The translations under genes were made by a program, and so were the position numbers. Below the pieces are notes generated by a model that had not been told where the DNA came from, searched no databases, and saw only the letters and a program-made list of their open reading frames with translations. Shown piece after piece: positions 45,233 through 55,097 of a DNA stretch of 64,000 nt. Source of the DNA: Balneola sp. MJW-20 (GTDB lineage Bacteria; Bacteroidota; Rhodothermia; Balneolales; Balneolaceae); assembly GCF_040811775.1 (NCBI RefSeq), contig NZ_JBFNXW010000001.1, positions 992,001 to 1,056,000 of the forward strand, read 5' to 3'. Each line of letters begins with the position of its first letter. Position 1 is the stretch's first letter.

Positions 45233-46309
45233 AATATTATCATACCGGCCATTTTTCAGCACAACTAAACGTCCGTGCATATTTTGAAGGATCAGATCCA
45301 GAGCAAGGTTACCATAGGCCATCGGAACTATAGAATCAATTGCATCGGGATCCCCCCCTCTTACCAAGTAACCAAGTTTCTGATTAATGATATTTACACT
45401 TTTTCCGTCGTTGAACTTCGGAGACCAAGATTTTAATTCTGCGGAGATCAGGTCTCCGATCCCGCCTAATTTTTTATGGCCATAGGCATCCGTTGTCGCA
45501 TTCTCGAAGATCATCTCTCCTCCTTTGAACATCGCTCCCTCAGAAACCAGCAGCATGGAATAGTTACTCGGGTTCTTCTTTCGGTCATAGGACATAAGTT
45601 CAGTCAGATGCTCCATTTCAAATTCATGCTCCGGAATTACACACCGGTTAGCGGCTCCGGCCATGGTCGGAAGCATAGCGGTAAAGCCTGCATATCTTCC
45701 AAATACTTCCATTACCAGGAAACGCTCATGAGAACCCGCGGAGGTGCGAAGATTGTTGGCGTGCTGAATGGTCCGCGTTACACAGGTACTGAAGCCAATA
45801 CAGTAATCAGTACCCGGCACATCGTTATCCATCGTTTTAGGGATCGCAATGACCTTAATACCTTTTCGGTACAGATGAACACCATAACTCAGAGTATCAT
45901 CACCCCCGATCGGGATCAGAAAATCGATACCTACCCACTCCAGGTTCCTGATCACTTCCTCGGTCAGGTCATTTATTTCTTCATTGTACTTTTCCTGGAG
46001 AAATGAAGGGACTTCTGCTTTTTTTACATGACTGGGCCGGGTACGAGAAGTATGTAAGAAAGTGCCGCCGGTACGTCCCGCTTTATTAACGATATCTTCA
46101 CTTAGTTCAACAAAATTCCGGGTGTTGTCATGCTTTTTATCCCTTATGATATCGATGAGACCGGCCCATCCTCTCCTGAAACCGACCACGCGATAACCTT
46201 CTCTTATAGCCCGGATCGTAATAGCTCTTATAGCCGGATTTAATCCCGGCACATCTCCACCACCGGTTAAGATCCCTATGGTTCCTTTATAAGTCGCTTT
46301 CCTGGCCAT
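45104..46309 (-). CDS. 6-phosphofructokinase, PPi-dependent-type signature
   Basis: 401 residues from the ATG at 46309, chosen because GGAGG lies 5 bases upstream; the ATG at 46345 adds 12 unlike residues. Phosphofructokinase landmarks: GILTGGGDVPGLNPAIR, GGDDTLS and PKTMDNDV. The Asp in GGDD and Lys in PKT are the residues that mark pyrophosphate use in this superfamily, while ATP enzymes have GGDGS and PGT. The substrate choice therefore points to PPi, a reversible fructose-6-P/fructose-1,6-bisP step. It is upstream of the OFA-pfl genes but separated by 184 bp. The last 129 bp are duplicated at 39934-40062. Confidence 0.87.
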   Translation of the reverse strand: MARKATYKGTIGILTGGGDVPGLNPAIRAITIRAIREGYRVVGFRRGWAGLIDIIRDKKHDNTRNFVELSEDIVNKAGRTGGTFLHTSRTRPSHVKKAEVPSFLQEKYNEEINDLTEEVIRNLEWVGIDFLIPIGGDDTLSYGVHLYRKGIKVIAIPKTMDNDVPGTDYCIGFSTCVTRTIQHANNLRTSAGSHERFLVMEVFGRYAGFTAMLPTMAGAANRCVIPEHEFEMEHLTELMSYDRKKNPSNYSMLLVSEGAMFKGGEMIFENATTDAYGHKKLGGIGDLISAELKSWSPKFNDGKSVNIINQKLGYLVRGGDPDAIDSIVPMAYGNLALDLILQNMHGRLVVLKNGRYDNIPVDIVTSKKKLVDVKRHYNTERLRPYFKSFEMQPLFIMTSEN

Positions 46310-46413
46310 ACATCCTCCATTAATAATCGTGTATTTGCTGATCATACCATTCTATCATGAAGCATTGATGAACCTAAACCGGGACTTAGCCTTCATATAA
46401 TCTTTAAAAAAAT

Positions 46414-47640
46414 ATGTTAGTAGTTAATATTCACTCAGTTCAAAGTGGGGGAGTTTTGAAAAAGCAAATTGTAATAGTAGGATCAAGTTTTGCCGGATAT
46501 ACCACTGCGGTTCAACTGGCTAAGGCGGTCGGCCAAAAGCATAATATTGTGGTTATTGACAAGAAGCCCGAATTCATATTCACCCCTTCTATGGTGTGGT
46601 ATCCATTTGGCCACGATAATATTGAAAAGAGTTCTTTTGATACCCGTCCCATCTATGAAGAACTGGATATTACTTTCATCCAGGGCAATGTATATGGTTT
46701 TGACCTGAAGGATCAGCAGATATATATGTCTGACCGAAATATAGAATATGATTATCTGGTTCTAGCTACCGGAAGCTCTCCTCGCTATTCCAGTATCAAA
46801 GGCCTGAAACCCGGAAAAAACTCCTGTACTGTTTGTTATGATTTTGAGCAGGCAGAGAACACAAAAAAGGTCTGGAATGAATATCTGAATGATCCGGGTC
46901 CTATGGTTATCGGTTTTGCACAGTGGGCCGGATATTCATTTGTCGCATACGAGTTCTTATTTAACACCCTTTATTATCTTCACAAAGAAGATCTGCTTGG
47001 TAAGGTACCTGTTCATTTTGTGACTCCGGAACCCTACCTGACTCATTTAGGTATTGGAGGGCTTGGTAATGATCCGGAAAAAGCTCTTGAGCTGTTTAAG
47101 AGCTTTAATATTCAGGTACACCTGAATGCCGAAATTCATGAACTTAAATCATCGGATGTGGTTCTGAAAGATGGTACTCGCATCTCCTCTTCATTTACCA
47201 TGATCATTCCTCCTTTTTATGGTGATAACACCATCAGGACCACCCGCGAACTGGCCGATGAGTGGGGTCGAATAAAGGTCACCGAACAGCTCCATCATCC
47301 TGAATACCCTAATGTTTTCGCTGCAGGCGGGTCAGTTTCTGTAATTCAAAAATCGGACAGTAAAGTTGGACTGGGAATTCCCTGCACTCATTCCCTATCT
47401 GAAATGATGGCGAAAGCAGTGGCCCAGAACATTGTAACTGATCTTAAGGGAGGCTTACATGTAGCATTGACTACCGATCAGATATACGACCTGATCCGAA
47501 AGGATATGCAATACTTAAATAAGATGATCTTCAAAGAATACTCAGAAGTTGACCAGGTCCTGGACTATATCTCTAAGGGCGCTAAAAAGAAATGGGCTGA
47601 GAACTCCATGAAAAAGTTTATTGAGTCTGCCTACTCTTAG
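46414..47640 (+). CDS. SQR-like FAD/NAD(P)-dependent oxidoreductase
   Basis: 408 residues with an N-terminal FAD-binding strand (KKQIVIVGSSFAGYTTAVQLA), the ATG-type strand YDYLVLATGSSPRY near 115, and a C-terminal VFAAGGS motif. The layout resembles sulfide:quinone oxidoreductase or flavocytochrome c sulfide dehydrogenase. Cysteines occur in NSCTVCYDFEQA and GIPCTHSLSEMMA, close to where SQRs have their redox cysteines, but the third position could not be matched. It might oxidise sulfide at the membrane. The first ATG is used; a TTG at 46456 after GGGGGAG is an alternative start. It is divergent from the PFK gene. Confidence 0.72.
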   Translation: MLVVNIHSVQSGGVLKKQIVIVGSSFAGYTTAVQLAKAVGQKHNIVVIDKKPEFIFTPSMVWYPFGHDNIEKSSFDTRPIYEELDITFIQGNVYGFDLKDQQIYMSDRNIEYDYLVLATGSSPRYSSIKGLKPGKNSCTVCYDFEQAENTKKVWNEYLNDPGPMVIGFAQWAGYSFVAYEFLFNTLYYLHKEDLLGKVPVHFVTPEPYLTHLGIGGLGNDPEKALELFKSFNIQVHLNAEIHELKSSDVVLKDGTRISSSFTMIIPPFYGDNTIRTTRELADEWGRIKVTEQLHHPEYPNVFAAGGSVSVIQKSDSKVGLGIPCTHSLSEMMAKAVAQNIVTDLKGGLHVALTTDQIYDLIRKDMQYLNKMIFKEYSEVDQVLDYISKGAKKKWAENSMKKFIESAYS

Positions 47641-47753
47641 ATAACAGTCTGATCATAAAAAACTTATTCCATAACGGATTTTGAATATCATTACTCATTC
47701 CTCAAATTACGGCATTCTTAATTTTGCAATCATTTGCCATATCGTAACCGTTC

Positions 47754-48602
47754 ATGAAACAGATTTCAATCTTCATCCTACTTATTTGCTTATCATTCGG
47801 AACCGCCTGTAACAATGGGCAAAAAGATGGGTCTGAATCCCCTGATAAATGGACAGTTGATTTCTTTGATGATTTCGACTCTTTCAATGCTGAAAACTGG
47901 CAGGACCAGCGAATATGGGTGAATAATGAAACCCAATGCTACGTACCGGATGGCAAATACGGTACCCGGGAAGTCAGCGATGGCACCCTCAAATTAAAAG
48001 TGGTCAATATCGGAGAAGAGATCCCCTGTGATAACATGGATAAATACGGTGAACAACATCCAAACACCAAATATGTAGCCGGACGGATCGCTTCCAAAAA
48101 CCGTAAAGAGTTTGTCAAGGGTAAATGGACTGCGCGCTTACGTCTGTCCGGTAATGGGGAGCCGAGCCAGTTTCCTGCCTGGTGGATCTTAGGTGCTCAG
48201 AATAATGAACCCCCGGTTCAGGAAGAGGATGAAACCGTTTGCTGGCCAATGACCGGTTCAGGTGAGATCGATATTTTTGAGCATCACGGTGATCATCTTA
48301 AAAATGAGTTTACCACCGGAGCTATTAAGAGTTTAGGGGAATGCGATAAAGGAGACTGGTGGAGTATGCGATCAAACTTTCCGGCTAGCCTGGATGAATA
48401 TCATGAATATTCCGTGGAATGGGAAGGCAGTGACCTGGTATACCGCCTGGACGGGGATGAGATATACCGAAACGAAGGTCAGGGAGACAACTACCCCGAG
48501 CCCATGTTTGCTATTTTAAACTATGCCAAGATCACAGATAACCCGATGGAGGGTGAATGGGTGATGGAAGTGGATTGGGTAAAGCATGAGTACACCGAGT
48601 AA
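47754..48602 (+). CDS. GH16-family glucanase lipoprotein
   Basis: 282 residues with lipobox GTAC (Cys19). GH16 catalytic motif GEIDIFEHHG with nucleophile Glu171 and acid/base Glu176. The sequence around it (QFPAWWILGAQ, extra Cys in TVCWPM and KSLGECDKG) differs from the other two GH16 proteins in the window, so it is probably a different subfamily with its own specificity, possibly another beta-glucan or a galactan. The next GH16 gene follows 110 bp downstream on the same strand. Confidence 0.88.
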   Translation: MKQISIFILLICLSFGTACNNGQKDGSESPDKWTVDFFDDFDSFNAENWQDQRIWVNNETQCYVPDGKYGTREVSDGTLKLKVVNIGEEIPCDNMDKYGEQHPNTKYVAGRIASKNRKEFVKGKWTARLRLSGNGEPSQFPAWWILGAQNNEPPVQEEDETVCWPMTGSGEIDIFEHHGDHLKNEFTTGAIKSLGECDKGDWWSMRSNFPASLDEYHEYSVEWEGSDLVYRLDGDEIYRNEGQGDNYPEPMFAILNYAKITDNPMEGEWVMEVDWVKHEYTE

Positions 48603-48712
48603 ATCATATTTGTCGGGCAATCCGAGACCAAAATATTATATTCTTTGATGTCCGGATTTATTTATATCAACGATGTAAGAACAACTTCCCTGGTCTAAAA
48701 TAATTCAATTTC

Positions 48713-49582
48713 ATGGCACGCCTAAACTCTTATCTGCTCACAATTATCCTTTTATTTATGTCATCATCCTCATGCACGAATGAACAAAAAAACACTACTG
48801 AAATGCAAAAAGAAAGCTATGATGCCGGGCTTGACTGGAAACTACACTGGTCAGATGAATTTGAGGGTGAGCAGCTGGACGAAAGCATATGGAACCGGCA
48901 GGTAGTTGAAGCAGGTCGATTCAATGAAGAATGGCAAAGATATACCGACAGCTCTAAGAATGCCTATCTGGAGAACGGATCCCTCGTGATCAAAGCTATT
49001 CATGAGAGTGCTCAGCATGGACCTGATCAGTATACCTCTGCCAGACTGAACACGGCCAATAAGTTCACCTTTAAATATGGAAAGCTGGCTGCACGGATCA
49101 AACTCCCTTACAGCAAAGGTATCTGGCCCGCCTTCTGGATGCTGGGCTCCGATATCAATGAGAACGGAGGTGATACCCCATGGCCCCAGAGCGGAGAAAT
49201 AGATATCCTGGAATTATACGGCACCAAAAGTGATGCCGTGATCGAAGCAAATATTCACTATGCCGATTCCTCCGGTTCTCACACTCAAATGGGTGCGATA
49301 GAATATGAATTAGAGAATGGAAAGTTTGCAGATAATTTCCACATATTCGAGCTTGTATGGGATGAGGAGCAGATCTCCTGGCTGGTTGACGGAGAACAAT
49401 TTGCCTCCACTCCTATCACTTCAGATGAGATGACGGAACTCCATAAGGAGTATTTTCTGCTGTTTAATATAGCGGTTGGAGGAAAATGGGCAGGCCGGCC
49501 GGATACCACCAGCGTATTCCCGCAATTCATGTATGTGGACTGGGTAAGGGTGTACAAAAAAGAGAATTCATCTGCACTATAA
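48713..49582 (+). CDS. GH16-family beta-glucanase (laminarinase-like) lipoprotein
   Basis: 289 residues; lipobox SSSC (Cys21). The catalytic motif GEIDILELYG has nucleophile Glu162 and acid/base Glu167, and the IWPAFWMLG, NIHYADSSGSH and LFNIAVGGKWAGRPD strands closely resemble the enzyme at 4282. Endo-beta-1,3-glucan hydrolysis is likely. With the upstream GH16 it forms a small glycanase pair outside the main locus, between an SQR-like gene and tdh. Confidence 0.92.
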   Translation: MARLNSYLLTIILLFMSSSSCTNEQKNTTEMQKESYDAGLDWKLHWSDEFEGEQLDESIWNRQVVEAGRFNEEWQRYTDSSKNAYLENGSLVIKAIHESAQHGPDQYTSARLNTANKFTFKYGKLAARIKLPYSKGIWPAFWMLGSDINENGGDTPWPQSGEIDILELYGTKSDAVIEANIHYADSSGSHTQMGAIEYELENGKFADNFHIFELVWDEEQISWLVDGEQFASTPITSDEMTELHKEYFLLFNIAVGGKWAGRPDTTSVFPQFMYVDWVRVYKKENSSAL

Positions 49583-49746
49583 GCCTTACCCAGGAATGTA
49601 ATAATTGAGTTTAGCCGATAATGGAACAGGATGAAATCATGGAAATAAAGCGACTTATATCCGATAAATTATAACGAACATAATCTCATAAAATCCCAGA
49701 GAAGGAATTTACTCTGTACCTTTCTCATGCTTAAATAAGATTCAGA

Positions 49747-50769
49747 TCAATCCCAGCTCAGAATCACCTTGCCACAGCTTGCCGCTTCCATGATATCGAA
49801 GCCTTTTTGAAAATCATCGATGGGATACCGGTGGGTAATGATATCGGATATATCCAGTCCTGAGATCAGCATTTGCTCCATTTGATACCAGGTTTCATAC
49901 ATCTCTCTTCCGTAGATCCCCTTCAGGGTCAATCCCTTGAATATGATCTTATTCCAGTCTACCTGGGTTTTCTGTGGCAGGATACCCAGTAATGCAATTT
50001 TACCGGAATTATACATATGCGATACCATTTGATTGAAGGCTGCCGGTGCGCCCGAGCATTCCAGTCCAATATCAAATCCACGCATACCCATTTCGTGCAT
50101 CACATTTCCCAGATCTTCTTTCAGGGGGTTTACAATACGGGTTGCCCCGAATTTACCGGCTAAGTCTGCACGATACTCACTGGTTTCGGTAGCAATGACA
50201 TTCCGTGCTCCGGCAAACTTCGCGATGGCAATACACATGCTGCCGATCAATCCGGAGCCTGTGATCAATACGTCTTCCCCTACCACCGGAAAAGAAAGCG
50301 TTGTATGTGTGGCATTGCCCAATGGGTCCATTATGGATACGATCTCATCGGGAATCTGTTCGTTGATCTTTAGAACATTGGATGATGGAATTTTGAGGTA
50401 CTCAGCAAATGCTCCGTTAATGTTGACCCCTACTCCTAAAGTCTTTTCACAAATATGCTGACGACCTCTTCTGCAGTTTCGGCAGTGTCCGCAAGCAATG
50501 TGACCTTCACCTGTAACACGGTCTCCTTCTTTAAACTCAGTGACCTCGGACCCTAATTTCGCAATGTGCCCCACATACTCGTGACCAATAGTCAGCCCCT
50601 GCGGGATGGTTTGTTGTGCCCAATCGTCCCATAAATAAATATGTAAATCGGTTCCGCAAATTGCTGTTTTCGAGATTTTGATGAGTACTTCATTAGGCCC
50701 GATCTCGGGTACGGGGATGTCTTCCATCCATAATCCTTTTTCGGGCTTGGTCTTAACCAGTGCTTTCAT
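49747..50769 (-). CDS. tdh: L-threonine 3-dehydrogenase
   Basis: 340 residues, zinc alcohol-dehydrogenase fold. Catalytic zinc ligand Cys in [17 protein letters not shown], and the structural zinc cluster [15 protein letters not shown]. The Rossmann motif is [25 protein letters not shown] and the divergent kbl gene identify it as Tdh, which oxidises L-threonine to 2-amino-3-ketobutyrate with NAD. Divergent from kbl across a 140-bp spacer with a strong palindrome at 50826-50849. Confidence 0.95.
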   Translation of the reverse strand: MKALVKTKPEKGLWMEDIPVPEIGPNEVLIKISKTAICGTDLHIYLWDDWAQQTIPQGLTIGHEYVGHIAKLGSEVTEFKEGDRVTGEGHIACGHCRNCRRGRQHICEKTLGVGVNINGAFAEYLKIPSSNVLKINEQIPDEIVSIMDPLGNATHTTLSFPVVGEDVLITGSGLIGSMCIAIAKFAGARNVIATETSEYRADLAGKFGATRIVNPLKEDLGNVMHEMGMRGFDIGLECSGAPAAFNQMVSHMYNSGKIALLGILPQKTQVDWNKIIFKGLTLKGIYGREMYETWYQMEQMLISGLDISDIITHRYPIDDFQKGFDIMEAASCGKVILSWD

Positions 50770-50825
50770 TTTTTCTTGCTGTCAGGTGGGTAAATTAATG
50801 CGCATCAAATTATTCTTAGATGATA

Positions 50826-50849
50826 ATAAATGCAAGATATGTTGCATTT
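50826..50849. promoter_or_regulatory. Perfect palindromic operator between tdh and kbl
   Basis: Arms TAAATGCAA and TTGCATTTA (9 bp each, perfect) with a 6-base GATATG spacer, 57 bp from the tdh ATG and 61 bp from the kbl ATG. The TGCAA-N6-TTGCA form resembles Lrp/AsnC-family sites. In E. coli the tdh-kbl operon is under Lrp, so an Lrp-type regulator is a reasonable guess. Confidence 0.6.
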
Positions 50850-50909
50850 ACAGAATGATCTCTTGATCTTCGAAATGCGTGATTTAATACCTAAACAAAT
50901 AGAAAAAAT

Positions 50910-52097
50910 ATGTACACCCAGTTCCAGAAACATCTGCAAAACGAGTTATCGGAAATAAAAAATGCCGGTCTGAATAAGGATGAAAGAATCATTGTTTCAC
51001 CACAGGATGCAGAAGTGACACTCGATACGGGCCAGAAGGTCATTAATTTCTGTGCCAATAATTATCTGGGACTTTCAAACGATGCAGAATTAGTTAAATC
51101 GGCAAAAGAATCATTGGACTCTCATGGCTATGGAATGTCGTCGGTCCGATTTATTTGCGGCACCACCGATATCCATAAAGAACTGGAACAAAAGATCGCA
51201 GAGTTCTATGGAACCGAGGATACTATTCTTTATGCGGCATGCTTTGATGCCAACGGAGGGTTATTCGAACCCCTTTTAACCGCTGAAGACGCGATCATTT
51301 CTGATGCTCTCAATCACGCTTCCATCATTGACGGAGTCCGGTTGTGTAAAGCAGCCCGATATCGTTATAAGACGGCCGACATGGAAGATCTGGAAGAGCA
51401 ACTGAAGAAAGCTCAGGAGCAACGTTTTCGTATCATCGTGACCGACGGTGTATTTTCCATGGACGGCAATGTAGCCCCGATGGACAAGATCGTAGAGCTG
51501 GCGAATAAATATGATGCAATGGTCATGGTAGATGAATGCCACTCAGCTGGTGTAGTGGGCAAGACCGGACGGGGTGTGACGGAATTGTTTGATATTATGG
51601 GACAGGTTGAAATTATTACAGGTACCCTGGGTAAAGCATTTGGCGGTGCGATTGGCGGATTCACAACCGGGAAAAAAGAGATCATTGAAATGCTCCGCCA
51701 GAGAAGCCGGCCTTATCTGTTTTCAAACTCTATTCCCCCGCTCATTGCCGCGGCGGGCGTAAAGATGTTTGAAATGATGACCGAGACCAACGATCTGCAG
51801 GAAAAGCTTCAGTCAAACATTGAATACTTTAATTCAGAGATCAAAAAAGCCGGCTTTGACATTAAACCAACCCAGTCAGCCATCGTTGCAGTGATGTTAT
51901 ACGATGCCAAATTATCTAAAGAATTTGCCGCACGCTTGCTTGAGGAAGGAATTTATGTAATTGGCTTCAGCTATCCTGTTGTACCAAAGGAACAGGCTCG
52001 GATCAGGGTTCAGTTATCCGCAGCTCATGAAAAAGAGCATATCGATAAGGCGGTAGCTGCATTTACTAAGATCGGTAAGGAATTAGAAGTGATCTGA
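50910..52097 (+). CDS. kbl: Glycine C-acetyltransferase (2-amino-3-ketobutyrate CoA ligase)
   Basis: 395 residues, a PLP enzyme of the alpha-oxoamine synthase family. Typical parts: NFCANNYLGLS, GTTDIHKELE, DALNHASIIDGVRLCKA, VMVDECHSAG, and TGTLGKAFGGAIGG with the PLP lysine Lys242. It splits 2-amino-3-ketobutyrate with CoA into glycine and acetyl-CoA. Its divergence from tdh and the length of 395 identify Kbl over serine palmitoyltransferase or AONS. Confidence 0.95.
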   Translation: MYTQFQKHLQNELSEIKNAGLNKDERIIVSPQDAEVTLDTGQKVINFCANNYLGLSNDAELVKSAKESLDSHGYGMSSVRFICGTTDIHKELEQKIAEFYGTEDTILYAACFDANGGLFEPLLTAEDAIISDALNHASIIDGVRLCKAARYRYKTADMEDLEEQLKKAQEQRFRIIVTDGVFSMDGNVAPMDKIVELANKYDAMVMVDECHSAGVVGKTGRGVTELFDIMGQVEIITGTLGKAFGGAIGGFTTGKKEIIEMLRQRSRPYLFSNSIPPLIAAAGVKMFEMMTETNDLQEKLQSNIEYFNSEIKKAGFDIKPTQSAIVAVMLYDAKLSKEFAARLLEEGIYVIGFSYPVVPKEQARIRVQLSAAHEKEHIDKAVAAFTKIGKELEVI

Positions 52098-52226
52098 TCT
52101 TTTAAACGTTGTACATCAAAGTACGAAAGAAATAGTTCAGCCATATAGTTACAGCTATTTCTGATGATCCGGACCTGTCCGTGTGATCTGCGTTTATTGC
52201 TGCATCAGAATACTCCGGGAATAAAA

Positions 52227-52254
52227 AAGGCCGGCAAGTTCACCTGCCGGCCTT
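52227..52254. terminator. Bidirectional rho-independent terminator
   Basis: AAGGCCGGCA and TGCCGGCCTT form a perfect 10-bp GC-rich stem with an 8-base loop, flanked by AAAAAA on the left and AAAAAA on the right (T-run on the minus strand). It lies between the convergent kbl and porin genes. Confidence 0.88.
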
Positions 52255-52275
52255 AAAAAATGATATCAGCACAGA

Positions 52276-53448
52276 TTAAAAAGCGACCTCAACCTGAAAT
52301 CGGTATAGTATCTCATTGCTTCTGGCATCAAAATCGGTATAACTGACATCGGTCTGAATCTTCAGATTATGTCCAACCACATACTTCGACAGACCGAAAG
52401 TATATTCATTTCTTTTCGCCAGGGATGAAACATCATCAGGATCAATGGTGGTGAATCTAAGCGCGGGTTCAATGTTATTCATGAAGAGGTACCCTGCCTG
52501 CGCCACAAATCCACTTCCGGTTCCAAATCCGGTCACGTTGTTATCCCCATCTTTATACGCATACTCTGAAGCGAAAGAAAAGCCGTTACTCTTAAACATT
52601 GCATCTACAAATACCGACGTCAGATCATTGCTTACCAGGTCACCGTTCAGATCCCTGACAAATCCGCCTAACTGACCTCTGCTTCTGGTCGCTCCGTCAT
52701 TGTAATCGAAGGAAACACCCACAGATAATTTAGGGGTCTCTTCTCTTTCCAGGTCTGAACCAAAGTAGTCCCCTTTGTTGGTGAATTTTCCGAATGGAAG
52801 ATATTCAACTCGTCCTGAATAGTCATAACCACCCTCATTGCCGGAGGTGATATTTCTACCTTCACCCATAGCCAGGGCAACATGTGTATTTATGACCCCT
52901 CCCCCTACATTGGAGGAATACAGTAAATGGACTCCAAGGTCACGGTCGATATTGAACCGGGAGTTTACCAGACTTCGGTCTACGAACTGTAATTTTTGAG
53001 ATGAGATCACACGTTCTCTGTTACCCGGTAGTTTAGTTTGACCGAACCATACTTCCCAGTTCTCTGCAAATTCATACTTCGCAACAGCATCCAATACGAT
53101 ATTGGCAGTAGCACTGTTTTGTGGCAGACCAGCTGAACTTGAATTTCGGGTGTCACGGTTGGATAAGGCCAGCTCAATTTTATATTTGATCTTGGGTGAA
53201 TAAACAAATCCGTCAAATTTTAATCGGGCTCTTCTGGTAAGTAGCTGATCAGAATATTCTTCCGTATCCAGATCATAGGTTCCGGTATACAATGTCTGAA
53301 ATCTGGCTCCTAGCTTTACCTCATAAGATCCATCTTCCGGACTAAAAACTATACCTTTTCCGTATGGGTTAACTTTTGCTTCCTGGGCGGATATATTTGC
53401 CGTACTGATAGAAAAAATTGCTAACAGTAACAGTAGTGACTTATTCAT
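52276..53448 (-). CDS. Phosphate-selective porin O/P-type outer-membrane protein
   Basis: 390 residues with signal peptide (ends NISAQE). The barrel pattern KLGARFQTLYTG, LTRRARLKFDGFVYSPKIKYKIEL and EYAYKDGD belongs to the OprO/OprP family, with the C-terminal aromatic strand YRFQVEVAF. Last in the pst-phoU cluster, it would let phosphate cross the outer membrane under starvation. It is 69 bp after phoU and probably co-transcribed. Anion or sulfate selectivity cannot be ruled out. Confidence 0.85.
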   Translation of the reverse strand: MNKSLLLLLAIFSISTANISAQEAKVNPYGKGIVFSPEDGSYEVKLGARFQTLYTGTYDLDTEEYSDQLLTRRARLKFDGFVYSPKIKYKIELALSNRDTRNSSSAGLPQNSATANIVLDAVAKYEFAENWEVWFGQTKLPGNRERVISSQKLQFVDRSLVNSRFNIDRDLGVHLLYSSNVGGGVINTHVALAMGEGRNITSGNEGGYDYSGRVEYLPFGKFTNKGDYFGSDLEREETPKLSVGVSFDYNDGATRSRGQLGGFVRDLNGDLVSNDLTSVFVDAMFKSNGFSFASEYAYKDGDNNVTGFGTGSGFVAQAGYLFMNNIEPALRFTTIDPDDVSSLAKRNEYTFGLSKYVVGHNLKIQTDVSYTDFDARSNEILYRFQVEVAF

Positions 53449-53517
53449 TTTGTGCTGATTGGTTTTGATTATGTCCGATTTGAACCGGTCGTTTCATCTG
53501 TATTAAAGATGATCAAT

Positions 53518-54240
53518 TTATTTGCCGGCTTGTCCTTTTTTGTGTTTTAAAACTTTGGCTTCAATAAAGAATACGATCTCTTCTGCAGCGTTCTTGGTGA
53601 GATCCCCAACTCTTTCCAGTTTGCTGATGATCGAAAACAGATAAAGCAACACCCGCATATCCACTTCCTTTTCCTCATTTATCTTCTTTATATGAGCTGA
53701 AGATTCCTTGTGTATCTTGTTCAGGGTTTTGTCCATCGAAAAGACTTTACGGGCTTCTGCAGTATCCTCCTTGATAAAGGCATTTGAAACGTGATGCAGC
53801 ATCTTTATGGCCTTATCAAACATTACATCCACTTCCATTTCACTGACAAGTTTGGGATCTATGCTTTCACCAAATTCCATCAGGTATTTAGCAATACTGT
53901 TTGCGTGATCACCTATCCTTTCGAGGTCAGAATTGATCTTAATGGCAGCAAGTACAAAGCGCAGATCGATGGCAACGGGATTGAACAAGGCCAGAATATT
54001 TTCGCATTCACGATCGATATTCAATTCCATTGCATCAACTCGCTTTTCATTGACATTGATATCCTCAGCAAGCTCCAGATCAAACTCAATAAGTGCTTTC
54101 TTACACTTCTCCAGCTGGGATTTCACCTTGTACATGAGTTCTAAAATATCATCGTTCAATAACTCAAGCTCTTTATCTAAATGCGACATACTTTTCCTTT
54201 CTTCCTGAGTGATGTTAATTGTTTCTGGTTCCTGTCTCAT
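53518..54240 (-). CDS. phoU: PhoU phosphate signalling protein
   Basis: 240 residues, two repeats of three-helix PhoU domains with the metal-binding E-x3-D-x2-N/E motif ([13 protein letters not shown] and [13 protein letters not shown]). It connects PstB to the PhoR-type kinase and turns off phosphate genes when phosphate is plentiful. Start 54240 overlaps pstB by 4 bp (ATGA) with AGGAAGG upstream; an alternative at 54189 (MSHLDKEL) also has an AAAGGA. Confidence 0.93.
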   Translation of the reverse strand: MRQEPETINITQEERKSMSHLDKELELLNDDILELMYKVKSQLEKCKKALIEFDLELAEDINVNEKRVDAMELNIDRECENILALFNPVAIDLRFVLAAIKINSDLERIGDHANSIAKYLMEFGESIDPKLVSEMEVDVMFDKAIKMLHHVSNAFIKEDTAEARKVFSMDKTLNKIHKESSAHIKKINEEKEVDMRVLLYLFSIISKLERVGDLTKNAAEEIVFFIEAKVLKHKKGQAGK

Positions 54241-55055
54241 CCGAACCTTCCTGTGATGTAATTCTGAGTCCGGTCCTTATCAGGATTGGTGAATATCTTT
54301 TTGGTATCGCCTTCTTCGATCAGCTCACCCATATACATGAAGGCGGTCTTATCACTGACCCGCCCTGCCTGCTGCATGTTATGAGTTACAATGACGACCG
54401 TATATCTTTCGCGCAGACTATAGATCAGGTCTTCAATTTTTCCTGTAGAAATTGGGTCTAATGCAGATGTAGGCTCATCCATCAATAGTACGGAGGGTTT
54501 TACCGCCAATGTCCTGGCTATGCAGATACGCTGCTGCTGCCCTCCGGAAAGAGCCAGTGCCTGCTTATTTAGATCATCCTTAACTTCGTCGTAGATCGTT
54601 GCCTGTTTCAGCGATTCGATCACACGCTCTTCAATAAAATCTTTGTCTTTGATCCCCTGAATTTTCAATCCATAAGCTACATTCTCAAAAATGGATTTTG
54701 GGAAAGGATTAGGCTTTTGAAATACCATGCCCACAGTCTTTCTTAGTTCTTCCACTTTAACAGATTCGTCATAGATGCTCTTCCCATCCAGCTTAATTTT
54801 ACCATCCAGTTTAAAGGTCTCGATCCCGTCGTTCATGCGGTTTAAACTTCGCAGCAAAGTAGACTTACCACATCCTGAAGGACCAATAAAAGCCGTTACG
54901 GTATTGGCCATGATCTTCAAATTGATGTCTTTCAAGGCTTTGAAATCACCATAATAAGCATCCAGGTTTTTAGTCTGAATCTTGACTGTATCGTCCGTTT
55001 CAGCCTGATCATTTGCAGAATCAGCAGTTCTCATATCTTCTACATCTATTTTCAT
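54237..55055 (-). CDS. pstB: PstB phosphate ABC transporter ATPase
   Basis: 272 residues: Walker [10 protein letters not shown], PstB-specific [19 protein letters not shown], signature LSGGQQQR, Walker [14 protein letters not shown]. An N-terminal tail of about 25 acidic residues precedes the domain. It energises phosphate import through PstCA and overlaps phoU. Confidence 0.97.
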   Translation of the reverse strand: MKIDVEDMRTADSANDQAETDDTVKIQTKNLDAYYGDFKALKDINLKIMANTVTAFIGPSGCGKSTLLRSLNRMNDGIETFKLDGKIKLDGKSIYDESVKVEELRKTVGMVFQKPNPFPKSIFENVAYGLKIQGIKDKDFIEERVIESLKQATIYDEVKDDLNKQALALSGGQQQRICIARTLAVKPSVLLMDEPTSALDPISTGKIEDLIYSLRERYTVVIVTHNMQQAGRVSDKTAFMYMGELIEEGDTKKIFTNPDKDRTQNYITGRFG

Positions 55056-55097
55056 GGACCTAATTCTTTAGCCTTTATATTCTTTTCAAATTGAGCC

